A stretch of DNA of 64,000 nucleotides from Nymphalis io (lineage: Eukaryota; Arthropoda; Insecta; Lepidoptera; Nymphalidae): assembly GCF_905147045.1 (NCBI RefSeq), contig NC_065917.1, positions 4,914,501 to 4,978,500 of the forward strand, read 5' to 3'. The position numbers were made by a program, and so were the translations under genes. Shown one piece after another: positions 41,301 through 56,300 of the stretch (position 1 is the first letter of the stretch; every line of letters starts with the position of its first letter). Below the pieces are notes generated by a model that saw only the letters and a list, made by a program, of their open reading frames with translations, ran no database searches and was not told where the DNA came from.

Positions 41301-44300
41301 GTGGGTGGTACCTACCCAGAAGAGTTTGCATAAAGCCCTACCACCAGTGTTTATATAGTGATAATTATACCAAACCCGTCCCAGTCTAAGAATATAATGT
41401 TACCCAAACGCTGATTTAAATCGTTTTGAAACAAAAAATGGAAGGAGGGGTGTAATAACTTGCCCAATAACTCCCAGAACTCCTCGGGCTCCTCTCCCTC
41501 TTGCACTTCCGTGACTTCTTTCTCGTCTCCTATCAGCAGAGATACGAAACCCTTGGCGGCTTCCTGTTCTTTATCGTTTGACTCCTGAAAAGTAATTGAG
41601 GTGACTTTTAAGGTACAGCAACAGTCTGTGAATGGCCCACTGGCTATGTCATTTAAGTCATTGCAGATTGGGGGATATACATGTGGCAGAATTTCAGTGA
41701 AATTAGACACATGCAGGTTTCCTCACGATGTTTTCCTTCACCGTCAAGCACGAAATGAATTATAAATACAAATTAAGAACATGGAAACTCAGTGATGCTT
41801 GCCCGGGATCATCGGTTAAAATTCACGTGTTCTAACCACTGGGCCATCTCGGTTTTGTAATAATGTAAGCGTAGTATTATAAAAAAATAATAATAAGAAA
41901 ATAACAAACAACAATATCGTTAATTAGGGTAAATACTAAGAAAAACTAAGTAAAACGATAAATAGCATTGACAACGTAATTGTATGTTCGAAGCACTCAA
42001 AATTCACGCCAAAAGTAATATTCCTTATCTGTGACGGGCGATGACGCACTTTTCTTTTGTTTTTAAATATTTATTGACACAAGAAATTGATACATTCGGT
42101 CGAAGATTGTTAAGGCTATTTAATGAATAAAAATAAAAATCTAAATAACATTCGTTTACCTTCCCAATCCATAAGTACACTTTGTCAGCAGTCTCCAATA
42201 TAAATACATCGTCATCTTCCAAAGAACTTGAAGTTTCTTCAACTTGGGTCGCTCGCATGTCACCCCCTAATTTCGTACCTTCAACCTGGAATACGGAGGA
42301 TTATGAAATAATATATAAAGGTCCACTTAGCAATATATATAATAATAAACAAAGGTTATGTAGACATTGCACATTTATATACAAAGTGTCATACTTACAC
42401 AACCATTTAGTAAATAAGCAATAACCAAGTGATATATACAGACATTTGTATAATATATAAGATTAAAATAAAAAAAACAAAACACACGTTAAAAATTTAT
42501 AGCAAAAACACGCCGTCTAAATGATAGTCCTGTGGCATTGTACCCAAGACGCTGTCACTATTGCCTCTCTGCACCGCTAGACGCAGCCTTTGAGCTAAAT
42601 AAGCGCCAGCTCTTGGGTCTCCAGAAGATAAGTGATATCTAATATATTTATATTCAAAAGCGTTTTATAATTTAAACACTATTTTTATTTACTAGATGTT
42701 TTAAAATACATACACTATTTTTTTTAATGTTTATATTATTAAATTATGTCGAAATATCTAGTTATTTGATTTCATATTCTAATAAAATAAGTCTTCTTTA
42801 GAATGATCTTGAAAAATACTGAAATGATCTTGAAATGTTTCCCAACACCACGAATCAACAATTAAATATTACAGTTCGCGTGAGTCATTTATTTATTTAT
42901 TTGGATATGCTTTGCATTTACTTAAAGCTATATATGTACAACCAATTATAAAAGAACATACAATTCCCAACCATAATTACGAAAAGAGATAATTTATGTA
43001 CAAATAAAAATAAAAAACAGAAATAATTATTTTTCTGGCTTTGTGCGAGCTCGTCTGGATAGGTACCACCCACTCATCAGATGTTATACTGCAAAACAGC
43101 AGTACGTTGTATTGTTGTGTTCCGGTTTGAAGGGTGAGTGAGCCAGTATAATAGGCACAAGGGACATAACATCTTAGTTCTCAAGGTTGGTGGCGCATTG
43201 GCGATGTAAGCGATGGTTAATATTTCTTACAATGCCAATGTTGGTGATCACTTACCATCAGGTGGATATGCTCGGCCTACCTATACTATAAAAAAGTAGA
43301 CTAATTAAATTTTAAAACGAATTAAGTTTTATAAAATCATGTAATCGTGACCCAATAACAGATATCAATCACAGGTAAGTAATTGAAGTACATTAACAAC
43401 TCACTTTGAAAAGTCGAACGCCATCATCGTCGAATGATTTCTTGAAGTTTTCACACTTGTATTCACTATCTTTATCACCGCACAGTATCATGAGTTGCCC
43501 TGTAAGAATATAATAATAATAATAATGTCCTCCAGACCGATCACGGCGGCCAATCTCAAGAGAGATTAGCCAACTACACAGGAGATATTATAGTGCACAG
43601 GTGTGTGCGCAAACACAGGTGCACTCTCTATTCCCTAACTCTCATAATCCAATGGGATGGTAATACGACACGACCGGAAAAAGTTCAGGCGCAGGACAAC
43701 GGCTTTACGTGCTTTCCGAGGCACGGGAGTGTACACACTTCCAACTTCTAGATTCCGGGCTCCTACTGAGAATTTTGTGGCAGAATAACCTAATAACTTT
43801 TTATTGGCCTGACCTGGGAATTGAACCGAGAACCTCCGGGTCTGCGGCCTTACATCAAGCCACTAGACCAAAGAGGCAGCCAAGATTATTTACATATAAA
43901 TATATACCTAAACAATTTAATATTGCAATGGAAGCAAATGAAAACGAATACACGTGGCAGAATTTTAGCGAAATTAGACACAAGCAGGTTTAATCACGAT
44001 GTTTTTCTTCACCGTCAAGCACAAAATGAATTATAAACACAAAAATAAATAGAAAATAAATTACATAACAAACAACAAAGTACATAAGTAATAAATAAAT
44101 AGTACATATATGTACCTTTGAATATGTTTAGGAAGTGCCTTATTTCCTTTCCTTGTGGTATCTTCACCATTGTCACATTTCCCTCCAACTCCTCTTCGAT
44201 TTTAGAAATGGCTTCCACACCAGCTAGTTTTGCTTCATCGTCAGCGTCCTTGCCCTGAATATTTAATAAATATGTAACATCATTAAGAGCCTCGACGGTA

Positions 44301-47300
44301 TGGCATCGGACTTATAAATACCGCGAGGACTTTATGGTGCCCTGGTTTGGGCTAATGGATTTTTTTTGTTAATCAATTAATTGTTGTGATAGTTCCTGGA
44401 ACACCAGTTCCGTACCTCGAAAAGAATGTCCAACACCAGATTTAGTTGTAGATTTGCCGTTCTCCGTATTTTGAGGTATAGATAATGCACGTGTGTGTAC
44501 ACACTTGTGCACGATAGAGATTTAGACGAGCCGGTTGGCGTTGTTGGTTACTTGCCTTTCACACCGAAGGTTGTGGGTTCGATTCCCACCCAGGGCAGAC
44601 ATTGGTGTGCATGAACATGTCTGTTTGTCCTTAGTCTGGGTGTAATTATCAATATAAGTATGTATTTACAAAAGAACAGTAGTATATCATATATATATCA
44701 GTTGTCTGGTTTCCATAGTACAAGCTCTGCTTAGTTTAGGATCAGATGGCCGTGTGTGATTAATGTCCCAGGATATATGGACACAGTTACTCTCCTTTAA
44801 AAATGACCGCTATGAACAAAATCAGGACTAAGGACAAACATATTGGTGTTACTGTGCTCGCCACACTTTCGCGTTTCTATCTTTAACAGCTAAGATTGGA
44901 TGATAAGTATTTTCTGTTCAGTTGGTTAGTTTTCCTAGAGAAAAGCCATAATGGAAGAAAACGGTCAGAAGGACAACGTCATACTATTTTGATACGTGTG
45001 TCTTTGAAATGCTATGATTATAACGGTCAATATCGCATATCATTCTCTGACATTTCACGACCGTTTTCCGAGACGAGTTTCGAGTAGTTCTTACAGAATA
45101 GCCCTATAGATTTGTTTCAGTAAACTTACGATCCACAGATAGACAACAGTTGCGTCTTCGTCGTTCTCATCCTTGTAATCATATTTCACGGCATACACTT
45201 CGCTTTGGTAGAGTTTCGGAGCTTCTGCTTGACTTTCTGTTATATCTTCTGCTTCCTCTGCAGCCCTGGTAACATTTTTGATTATAAGTATTTTTTTTAC
45301 ATTATAATTGACTGACAGATGTATCCAGGTATAGCCTAAACTACTGGGATTAGCACCATGAAAATTTGCATACGGGTTCCTTTTAAACAATAGATTAACA
45401 CTAAGGAATGATTATTGAAATTTTAACCTCTAAGGTAACTAATGAAGGAGATGAAAGTTTGTATGAAAATCGTTTATTTTTAAAGAAATATCTTTGGTAA
45501 TTGGTATTTAGCACTTCTGAATTAGGATGCGAACTAAGCCGCGGGTAAAAAGCTAGTTACTAGTATATCTATAATAATAATGAAGATTTTTTTTAATTCA
45601 GATTTTTAAACTTCGACTTTTACATCGCTAAGCCCGTAAACAATAAGGCTATTGACATTTAAGTAAATAATAAGTATTAAATTTAAATAATATTATTCTT
45701 AAGTATATCCTTGGTCAAAGTGAAATCATCTCATGTCGTATTTATGTTTTGACACGTATAAAAGCCGAGATGGCCCTGTGGTAAGAACGCGTGAATCTTA
45801 ACCGATGATCGTGGGTTCAAATCCGGGCAAGCACCGCTGAATTTTCATGTGCTTAATTTGTGATTATAATTCATCTCGTGCTTTACGGTGAAGGAAAACA
45901 TCGTGAGGAAACCTGCATGTGTCTAATTTCACTGAAGTTCTGCCACATGTGAATTCTACCAACCCGCATTGGAGCAGCGTGGTGGAATAAGCTCCAAACC
46001 TTCTCCTCAAAAAGAGGAGAGGAGGCCTTTAGCCCAGCAGTGGGACATTCACAGGCTGTAACGGTAAGTATATACTATATATTTGTAGTGTTCGCTCGCA
46101 TATTTTTATTTATACGTGTTAGCTGTCCTTCTCCTCTCATGACGATCGGTTGAGTAGTTTAGACGTAACAAGCAAAGAGACCAACTCTCTTTCGCATTTG
46201 AAACAATATTAGTAAGGTAACTAAACTTCAACTCTCAGTCTCCATTATGGAGACTCAATGTCAATCAAAATGAAGATCAAGCTCAGTGGCGTGCCATTGG
46301 AGAGGCCTATGTCCAACAGTGGAAGACGAATTGATGATGATGATGATGAACCAAACTTACCTGAAAATGGTAAGAGTTCCAGTACCCTGATCTGGCATGT
46401 AACTTCTGGCTGCTGCACTTTTTCCAATGAATTTAGCGACCGCTTCCGTGTCGTCAGCGTCACCAGAAAAGTATCCGCTTTCTGTAATCAATTAATTCAA
46501 TCGAGTCACCTTTATCCATTTACATTACTTGGTAGGGATTTGTGCGGCTTCGCCCGCGTCATAATCGAAAATCCAGTTAAACGAGATAACCTCCCAAAAT
46601 ATGTCAATTATAACAAAGAAGAAGTATATTGTGAATATTTTTTATATTCACAAGACTGCAATCAGACACGACCGGAAAGAGTTCAGGCGCAGGACTAACA
46701 GCTTTTTATTGACCCGACCTGGGAATTGAACCCAGGACCTCCGGGTCTGCGGCCTTACATCAAGCCAAAAGACAAACGAGGCAGTAATAAGTATTACTAC
46801 TCTACAATATATCGCTGCTCGCTAATATTATATTTTATATTCATTTTAAAATTACTTCAGTGTTCAAATATTATAAAACACAGCTAAATAATGATTTTTG
46901 TCACAATTACCTACTAATATAACAGAAATAGACGCGCCACAAAAATTCCTGATGATAAGTGGTCACCAAGCCACATAGACAATGAAAGCATTTTTTTTTT
47001 TCCTGAGTGAATGTGTGCTGTTGGCCCTATTGACCTTTACAGCGTCACCGGGCGTTGGGGCGAGTACTAGACTCCGCCTTGAATTTCGAGCCGTCTCGGG
47101 CTCTACATGACGTCCATCCTGAGGATGTCTCCTACGAGATCGCACCTCGGCTCAGGACGTAGTCGGAGGGGAGGGAAGCGCTTCTGTATGAAGCACCATA
47201 CTAGATCACGACCGATTACGTGATGTCGCAAATCTGGGACCTCGTTTCCGCCGGCGGAAACGGTGTATGTGTGTCTTGTGTAGTGTTTTCCCTACGAAGG

Positions 47301-50300
47301 GAGCGTTTGCGACAGTTATGCTGTCGTCTTTGTCATCAAGGACGTGCATTGGACGCCTGAGTCTGTGCGGGAGGTTACCTCTGAGGGAAGTATATGAGCA
47401 GGCCTGTGCTATCAGCGGATTGCCGTGTCGTTTAGCTCTCTCAAAATACGCCGTAGAGAGCATCTTGAGATACTTGGCGATCGAATCGATTTTGAAGTCC
47501 TTGTGAAGGTCAACGTTACGTACGACGTATGAAGGTTTTGTACAATGTCGTCTTATTTCTAAGGGACATTTTACTCCTCCCACATAGCATCACATACAGT
47601 CTTCCTAGTACGAACGCTGCCCTGTTACGTACCCTTTTGATGTGGGACTGGAAATTGAGTCTCCTATCGAGTATGACTCCTAAGTATTTAACTTCGGATT
47701 TCCACGGGATAGGTTGGTCGAACAGGGTTATGTTTCCCGGGTTGGCCATATGATTCCTAATATATGTAGGATTGCGGGTGAAGTGTACTGCTACACTTTT
47801 ATCCGGATTAACTTCGATTCTCCACTTCCGGAACCAATCGCCTAGTGCGTTGGCCGCGGATTGGAGACGCTTTGTCATGACTGCCGTCGAAGGCGTGGTT
47901 GTATATAAGACGGTATCGTCCGCGAAGAGGGCTAAGTTAACCCTTTGGGTTGGGTTTGGAATATCATTCGTGAATAATGAATAGAGTATCGGGGATAGTG
48001 CGGAGCCTTGAGAGACTCTTGCCCTGATGGGGCGAGGTGATGACAAGGTGCCTTCAACTCTGTAGCGGAAAGTACGATTCGTCAAGTAGTCTCGTATGAT
48101 GAGAACGAGTCTGTCTGGCAATCCGAGAGTGTATAGTTTATATAATAAACCATTGTGCCAGACTTTGTCGAATGCTTTCGCTACATCGAAGAATAGGGCA
48201 CCCGTCGAGGTGGTTCTACCAATGGCGAAACCCTTAAGTATGTCTTCCGTTAGGCGGTGGACCTGATTGACGCACGAGTGCCCGGCTCTAAAGCCGAACT
48301 GCTCGTTAATTTGAATCTGATTGGCCTCTACGTGGGCTTTGATTCTTGCGAGGATAACTCTCTCGTAAACCTTTCCGAGAGTGTTGAGGAGGCTAATGGG
48401 TCGATAGCTCGTGGGTTGATTCCTGGGTTTCCCTGGTTTAGGGATTCCTATGACTATGGATTCTTTCCATTGGTCTGGAAAGGAGCATCCTGCCAGAAGG
48501 GCGTTGAATATTAGCACGAGAAGTGCTATTAGTTGTTGCGGGAGGCGCTTAATGGCTTTATTACTGATCCGGTCCGCACCGGGCGATTTTTTGACTTGTA
48601 ATTTTTTGACTATCGATTCGATCTCCTCGACTGATGTCGGTGACAACGGTTCGTCCGTTGGTGGCACAGAGCTGATGTTATCTATTAATGTGTCGACCTT
48701 TAAGAGGTGTTCCGGGTCTACCGCTTGGTTGCTCGGTGAGCATTGCGTTTCTAAGCTATCGGCTAAGCACTCGGCCTTATCCAAGTCGTCTGTTGCGGGC
48801 GGGAGATTCGGGCGTAACAAAGGAGGCATGGTCGCGGCTCGTTCGCCTTTGAGGGATCTCGGCATCGTCCAGATCGCTGTGTGCGATGGCTTGATTTCCC
48901 CTAGGCGAGTACCGTAATTATCATCACGGAATTCGCTGAAACGGGCTTTGACGTCCCTCTGAAGGGCCCAGAGTTTCCTCCGGTTTTCTGGTGATGGAAA
49001 AGCGTCATGAGCTCGTGTGGCGGCGTTTTTCTGCGTGATAAGATCTTTTAAGTCTTCAGGGAGCTCCCAACGCTCGTTAGGGCGAATTTCGACCTCCCTG
49101 GAGCACATGTCTATTTTGTCATGTATGTGGGTCGTGAGTTTAATCGCGGCCGCTTTTGCAACGTCTACTGTGTCAATTTTGTCTGGGATATCTTTTAGAG
49201 GCTGAGAATCTAAGGACTGGACTTGCTGTGTAAATTTATGCCAGTCGATAATCGTTTTAATAGGACGGTTAAGTGGATCATCCGGCCCTAGCTCTACTAA
49301 GACTGGGCGGTGATCTGAGTCTAACTCGGATAGTGCCTCGATTGAGCGTAACTGCAAGGTCAATAACACTATATCGAGTACGTCTGGTTTATCTCTGCGG
49401 TTCTCCGAGAGTGGGAACCGAGTGGGTGTCGTAGGAGCAATGACGACAAAATTGTGCGACATATGGTGAGACAAACGATCTAATGTTTTACCTCTAGCAT
49501 TTGTTTGGAGTGAATTCCAGTTGGGGTGTTTACTGTTTAGGTCGCCGGCTAAAATGACCGCGCTACCCATTGATAGAAGTGACTTAAGGTCATTTTCTAG
49601 GAGTTGTTTCGTCGGTGAGAGGTAAACAGAGGCTAGGATAATGGGCTGATGGCCCGTCATACTTAGCTGACAGATTGACGCTTCAATGTTGGTGAGCGGT
49701 GGGGTGTCGAGTGGCAGGCAGTGAAGTGACCTTTTATAGTAAATAACCGTACCCCCTTTAGCGGAGATACGATCGTTTCGGATGATGCGGTAATTAGCGA
49801 TGTTCGGATCGCGAACGTTGGGTTTGAGAAACGTCTCTTGCACTAGCATGACGTCGACGGGATGGTTGCGTAAGAAATCGCGGACTAGATCGATTTGTTG
49901 GATAAGACCGTTTGCTTTGAACGTTATGACGGTCAGGGCGCGAGGCTTTATCCTAGCGTTGGCCATTGAGCTTGGTGAGTGCGTTCATCTGAGTGAACAG
50001 CGATGCATATTTTACGAGCAGGCATACAAAGTTACCTGGGTCTGCCGAGTACTCATCCAAGAATTGTTGGATGCCATCTAAGTCAATTTTGCCGCATAAC
50101 GTGGCAAATTGTTTTAGGTTCGCCGTGTCCCGTTCTTGGGAACGCGGCTGTTGACTGTAGTTTGCGCGCGGCGCAAGTGGACGCGGAGGTGCCTCTGTGG
50201 TCTTACGGACCATAGGCAGTGGTTTTTCCCAAGCGCCTTTGTTGGTAGCCTGACGGGCTCGCGTGGGTGCCTTAGGGGCTCGTGTGGGTGTCTGAGGAGC

Positions 50301-53300
50301 ACACGTGGGTGCCTGAGGGGCTTTCGTAGGTGCGGGAGCCTGAGGGGCTCTAGTGTGTGGTTGAGGAGCGGCGGTGGGCGCCTGAGGGGCTCTCCCCGGC
50401 CGTGAGGCGGTCCGTCTAAACCGCTTTTTCCCCTTCGGGCTGCGTTTGCGCGGCGCCTTGGGACACCCGCGATAATTCGCGGGGTGGCCCTCGGTTTTGC
50501 ACAATACGCAACTCGGAGGGGCTTCAGGGACGGGAATTTTCCTCCCACCGCACTCGGAAGTTAACTGGCCCTCTAGACACTTGACGCATCTAGGATTGGC
50601 AAAACAATGCCGCGCGGAATGCCCGTAGAGTTGGCACCGATGGCACTGGCCAGGGGTGCCGCGGCTGCGGGGAGGTTCCAGCTTGAAGTCGGAACACTGA
50701 AAGCAAAAAGGCCGCGACATTTACTATTTACAGAGAACACAACGTTAGCGCGATTTAACTACGTACAGCGCCATCTAGTTCACAGCGAGTGTATTGAATA
50801 AATTACATGTTTTATGATACTAACTTATTCATCCACACCCAGGGCATACCGATCGACCGATTAGATTTTTGAAGACTTCTGATACTTACAGAAACTTTCA
50901 TATTCTATCGCAAAACAGCAGTACTTGGTATTGTTGTGTTCCGGTTTGAAGGGTGAGTGAGCCAGTGTAATTACAGGCACAAGGGACATAACATCTTAGT
51001 TCTCAAGGTTGGTGGCGCATTGGTGATGTAAGCGATGGTGCGTTGGTGACCACTTACCATCAGGTGGCCGAAATGCTCGTCCGCCTTCCTATTCTATAAA
51101 AAAAAAAACTTACTAGTCTATGGGACCCGCCGCATGACTCATTACTTTCCAATACTTGATTGCGCGTCCGGTAAAAATGTACTTTACTTCTTTAATTTAT
51201 AAACGAACTTATTTGTTTCTTAAAATAAGTGTTATAATAAGTGGATACATACTGCCTACATTCTATTTTCATTTTCATTTCAAAATGTTATAACAAATAA
51301 TGCGTTTCTTTAATTAATACGTGATTCATATTAGTTTTGTTTTTTCAAAATGAAACACCTAGACAATTTTAATGAACTTTTATTCATACTTTGCAGGCGA
51401 CTTGACAGAGTAATATTACCCATTATTCAAAACCTATATGATTTTCTAATAATAGTAACAAAACTTTAATAAATACGAATACTTCTAAATACTCGTACGT
51501 AGTTGTTTTTGAAACAGGTTTTTTTTTACACGTACGCGTAGCCGTAAGACTCAGTACCAGTAGTCAGTACGTAATTTGTCTCATCACTAGTTTCAATTTC
51601 AATTCATTATTATAAAAAAAATGCTGAAAAACCAATTTTATCACATAATTAATTTAACACGGGCGAAGCAGCGTACTTAGATATAATAATCTACTAATAT
51701 GAAAAATCATAAACTACACAGTATTATACGAATATTATACCAATATTATTACTATCATCATAAATAGTATTCGTAAAATATAAATAAATATATACCTATA
51801 TATATACTTTAGTCTTAAAACGGCGCTTGTTATAAATAACGCGCCACAAAAATTTCTGATGATAAGTGGTCACCAAGCCACATAGACAACGGATGGAGTA
51901 AGCTGCGACGTTTTAGTATTTCGAGAAAGCACAACGTTAGCGCGATCTAACTACGTCCAGCGCCATCTAGTTGACAGCGAGTGTACTAATTGAATAAAAT
52001 TACATGTTTAAGTCAGTAACTTATTCATTGACACCCAGGGCATACCGTTCGACCTATAAAATTGTTTTTTTTTTTTAATATACACAATGTTATTAAATGA
52101 ACTCTCTTATAACATATAGATATGATTTAGATTTTCACAAATGCACATCGTTAGCGCGCTTCAAGCTTACGGCGCCATCTAGTTATTCACGAACGTATTA
52201 GTTACACACAAACGGCGCTTAAATGGACTAGACAATGGCTGAGAATGCAGGGATTAGCATGGTACTTTTTTATTAAATATCCTACGAACGTGATATAACC
52301 GTAACGGCAGTGAATAGTTTCTTTTATATAGTCCACAATCCTTATTTCGATTCTCGTTTCGAATAGTAATTTAAATGTAATATTATTTTATTAATTATAG
52401 TTGAGGCGTATTTGTCGTCACAGATAAAAAACACTACGTAAAAAATAGCAGTCTGTCACAGACATAAGTTATGATCTACAGCTCTGGCTGTTATTTATAT
52501 AAGAGTAAATACTAATAAAAAAACATTAATCGTTTAACACTGTTTTGTTACACATATAACTATTGAATAATAATAATAGAGACAGTATTATAATATCTTT
52601 AAGGAATCATAGTAATTCAAAAAGAAATATCATTTAATTGAGTATAATTTTAGTGTTCAGGTATTCAATATGTCTTGTTTTTACAGTAATTACATTTTTT
52701 TTTGTTTAATAGTGTGGGTCGGTGGTAACCTAAGCCCTTAACGTAAAAATCTATAATAAAATTAAAACAAAAATATTAACTTAAGACTTTTAGAAATACA
52801 TAGATACTTATATTATTATTAAAGTAATAAAATTAATAATGACCTTATTGAAAACCTCGAATAATCAGACATAACGATTAAAGATCTATGAAAATACAAA
52901 TTGAGATTAAAAAATATATGGCAGAAGGTCACTCTATTCCAGAAAATCAGGACACTGCGATTCAGAAGTTGATGTATTTCGCACATCGCCATCTGTCGGC
53001 TAATAGCCGCAACATATATTATAACGACAAAAATACGTAGGTGAACTTAATTTTTTTATAACTTTTGATAAACAACCAATTTTGATGACTTAATAATTCA
53101 ATCATTTCAATTTGTATTTTTAGTTGTTTTAAAGATTACCCTGGGCAAACTTAGAACTCTGCTATCATAAAGTATTATATAAAGCTTATTTCAATAGCAT
53201 TAGGATTAGAGAACAAACAAACGTTATATTTACATATGTATTACATGCGATTTTCTTATAGCTCAGCTATATTAAGCACTAACAGTAAAGTACAGTAACA

Positions 53301-56300
53301 GCCTGTTAATGTACCATTGCTAGGCTAAAGCCTCCTCTCCCTTTTGGGGAAAAGGTTAGGAGTTTATTCCACCACGCTGCTCCAATGCGGGTTGGTAGAA
53401 TACACATGTGGCATAATGTCAATGATATTAAGCACATGCAGGTTTCCTCACAATGTTTTGCTTCACCTTCAAGCACGAGATGAATAATAAACACAAATTA
53501 AGCACATCAAAATTCAGTGGTGCTTGCCCGGATTTGAATCCACGATCATCGGTTAATATTCACGCGTTCTAACCACTAGGCCATCTCGGCTATTCTCGGC
53601 CATATATTGAGCCCAAAGACTTAATTATTCTATTTTTTATTTATATCAACTTTAATTTACTTCCAAAACTCCGTACACAAGGTCGCTGGTATTCAAAACG
53701 TATTTTTTTCACAAGTACATATGAAAACCATAGAATATGCTACTTATATAAGCACTTTAAAATCTTAACTGTTTATATATCTTTAGCCTTTTTATTTCGA
53801 TATACATTGAATGCAAATAAAGTTATTTATGTAAATGCATACCGATATCTGAAGCAATAGACTTGACGGAACCACTGGAAGGCATGACCGAGTCCCAATC
53901 ATGGAAGTATTGCTTGAAAGTACTACTTTCAGCGCCCTCTATAACTCTCGTTACGTGCATCTGAAATTGTCACGAAGAAAATATAATCTTCTCTAAGGGA
54001 TGATGCCAGGATTTGTATGAACTCTGGGTGCCTCTAATAGACAGGTGTCATATTGCTGCCGCGTTTAATAAACTTGGTATTGTTGTGTTCCGGTTTGAAG
54101 GTGCGTGAGCCAGTGTGATTTCAGACATAAGGGACGTAACTTAGTTCCCAAGGTTGGTGGCGCATTGGCGATGTAAGCGATGGTTAACATTTCTTACAAT
54201 GCTAATGGGCGTGACCATGTACCATCAGGTGGCCCATTTGCTCGTCTGCCTATCTATAATATATATATTTATTGAAAATAGATCTGTACATCTCCTCACC
54301 GCTTTATTTATCTCATGTCTTCCATCAAAAGGTTGTCCGGAAGAGATCGCTCTTTTAGCGATATACCGCCTTTTGTACAATAATAGTTTTTGTGTTTATA
54401 ATGGTATGTTTCTGAAACTCTTTTGGTGTACAATAAAGCACATCTATTCTATTCTAAGATTAAAAATTTGGTGCCATAGTAACTTTTGATCAGCTCAAAA
54501 ATACTTATCCAACGATGTTTTATAGCTATTGGAGGGTGGGACCAAAATTGGTATCGTTCTTTACATTACGGTAACAGCCTGTGAATGTCCCACTGCTGGG
54601 CTAAGGCCTCCTCTCCTTTTTGAGGGGAAGCTTTGGAACTTATTCCACCACGCTGCTCCAATGCGGGTTGGTGAAACACAAATGTGGCAGAATTTCAGTG
54701 AAATTAGACACATGCAGGTTTCCTAACGATGTTTTCCTTCACCGTCAAGCGCGAGATGAATTATAAACACAAATTAAGCACATAAAAATCTCTTACCCAA
54801 GCAGGATATTCTTTAGCTTCTAAAAACTTCTGTACAATATCATTATAATTCTTCTTAACGTCTTCTTCCACGTCATTACCAAGCCATATGTAAATACCTG
54901 AGCACGGGGTATCCAGAATAAACACGTCCTGAAAGTAAAAATTATATAATTTATTATTAGGAATATTTTTCTTAATATATATGTCAGAGATAATAAATTT
55001 AAGCGGGTAAACGACGCCACTAATTTTATTAGAATAGCAATACCACACAACGTGATTGACTTCTTATGGGTTACTGGTTGGTTGTCAGACGTCAAGTGTG
55101 AAAAATATAAGACGGGTGCCTATTTTATTGTACAGCCGAATAATGGAAATATAAAATATGATGGTGTATCTATCAGTAGCGCGTGTGAGTTTGTCTAGCG
55201 ACCCCCTTGGTCTCTTGGTCTCTTGCTGTCAGGACAGCGCCAGTGCCGGACGTGCGCCAGTGCGCACTGATTTAATAAAATCAACATATTGGACGACAGT
55301 GGCGGCCATTTAAATCCATTGAATCCGCGACATATATAAATCTTCTGTACGTGCGTTTGTCACCTAACTCCTCCCAAGCCACTGGACCGATTTGGATGAA
55401 ATTTTGTATATATATATTTCAATGGGTGATGGTTTGAAAACACGATTGGACCCGGTAGGCGGCTGTCGGTATGTCATCAAATGAAAAAAATGTCTGTATT
55501 GCAGGACGACGTCTGCCGGGTCCACCCAGTGTATATGTAACAATAAAAAATATATATATCCGATTGGCTTTTGTTGAAGTGTGAGTAAGGTCTGTGTCAG
55601 ATACCTCGTGAGAAACAACATGTGAATTTTATTTTATTACGATCTCCAACAAGGACTACACATCGCAAGCTTACGTTACACATTACACTGGTTATATGCG
55701 TGTTTCCCTCTATGATATAAAATCACAGCATCCATCTTATACAGGGTTACAGGGTAATATGTCACGATCCTTTTAAAGGGTTATAGTTCAGGACAATAGC
55801 TATCAAATGACCCCCAAAATGCTTATGCAAAAGTGTATCGTTTTCGAGTTATTAATTTTTTAATATTTTTTTTATTTAAAGGATGTTTAAGATTCTAAAA
55901 TTCAATAAAAAAAAAAATCAACGTATTTTCCCTATTTTTTTTTTTGTATTTCTTGCTAGGGTACATCCTAGTTAATAATAACCAGTTATAAAACAAAAAC
56001 AATCTTCAAGCATTTTTAAATTACAGATCCAAAACTGTACAACTTTTCGATTTTTAATTTTGATTCTTTAAGTTACTCGCAATTTTTTTGTAAAAATCAC
56101 CATGGCTCTTATCGTGCGGTATAACTAACAGCTAATATTAATTATACGATTTAAATTAAAAACAACAAGTTGAAAATAATAAAGAAGTAAAACAAAAAAA
56201 CTTCTTATACTAAGCAATAAGTACTTAATTAATTTTGAAAAAAAGTAAAATAAAAATAAAAAATACACTAAATACGATAAATAAGTCAAAATACTAATTG

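Larger units (their letters stand above)
46985..50720 (-). mobile_element. Jockey-type LINE, nearly intact, in a gelsolin intron
   Basis: Poly-T at 46990-47001 is the A-tail of a - strand element. ORF1 (50720-49953) and ORF2 (49966-47516, continued 47583-47206 in another frame) follow the usual non-LTR order, overlapping by 14 nt. The 3' UTR (46995-47200) includes GTCACCGGGCGTTGGGGCGA. The family recurs as a truncated copy at 59990-60172. Whether the 5' end is complete is unclear: it is drawn at the ORF1 start, but sequence out to about 50870 may be 5' UTR. Confidence 0.9.

Noticed and set aside
41464..41710. Extension of the gelsolin exon through its GC donor (frame continuing LLHPSFHFLFQND)
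   Set aside because: The continuation is not gelsolin-like, and the join at the GC donor restores the conserved LLGGAP and frame.
40042..45265. Villin or flightless-I identity for the gelsolin-repeat gene
   Set aside because: No headpiece follows G6 and no LRR region precedes it in the window; G1 and G2 motifs and the short C-terminus fit gelsolin.
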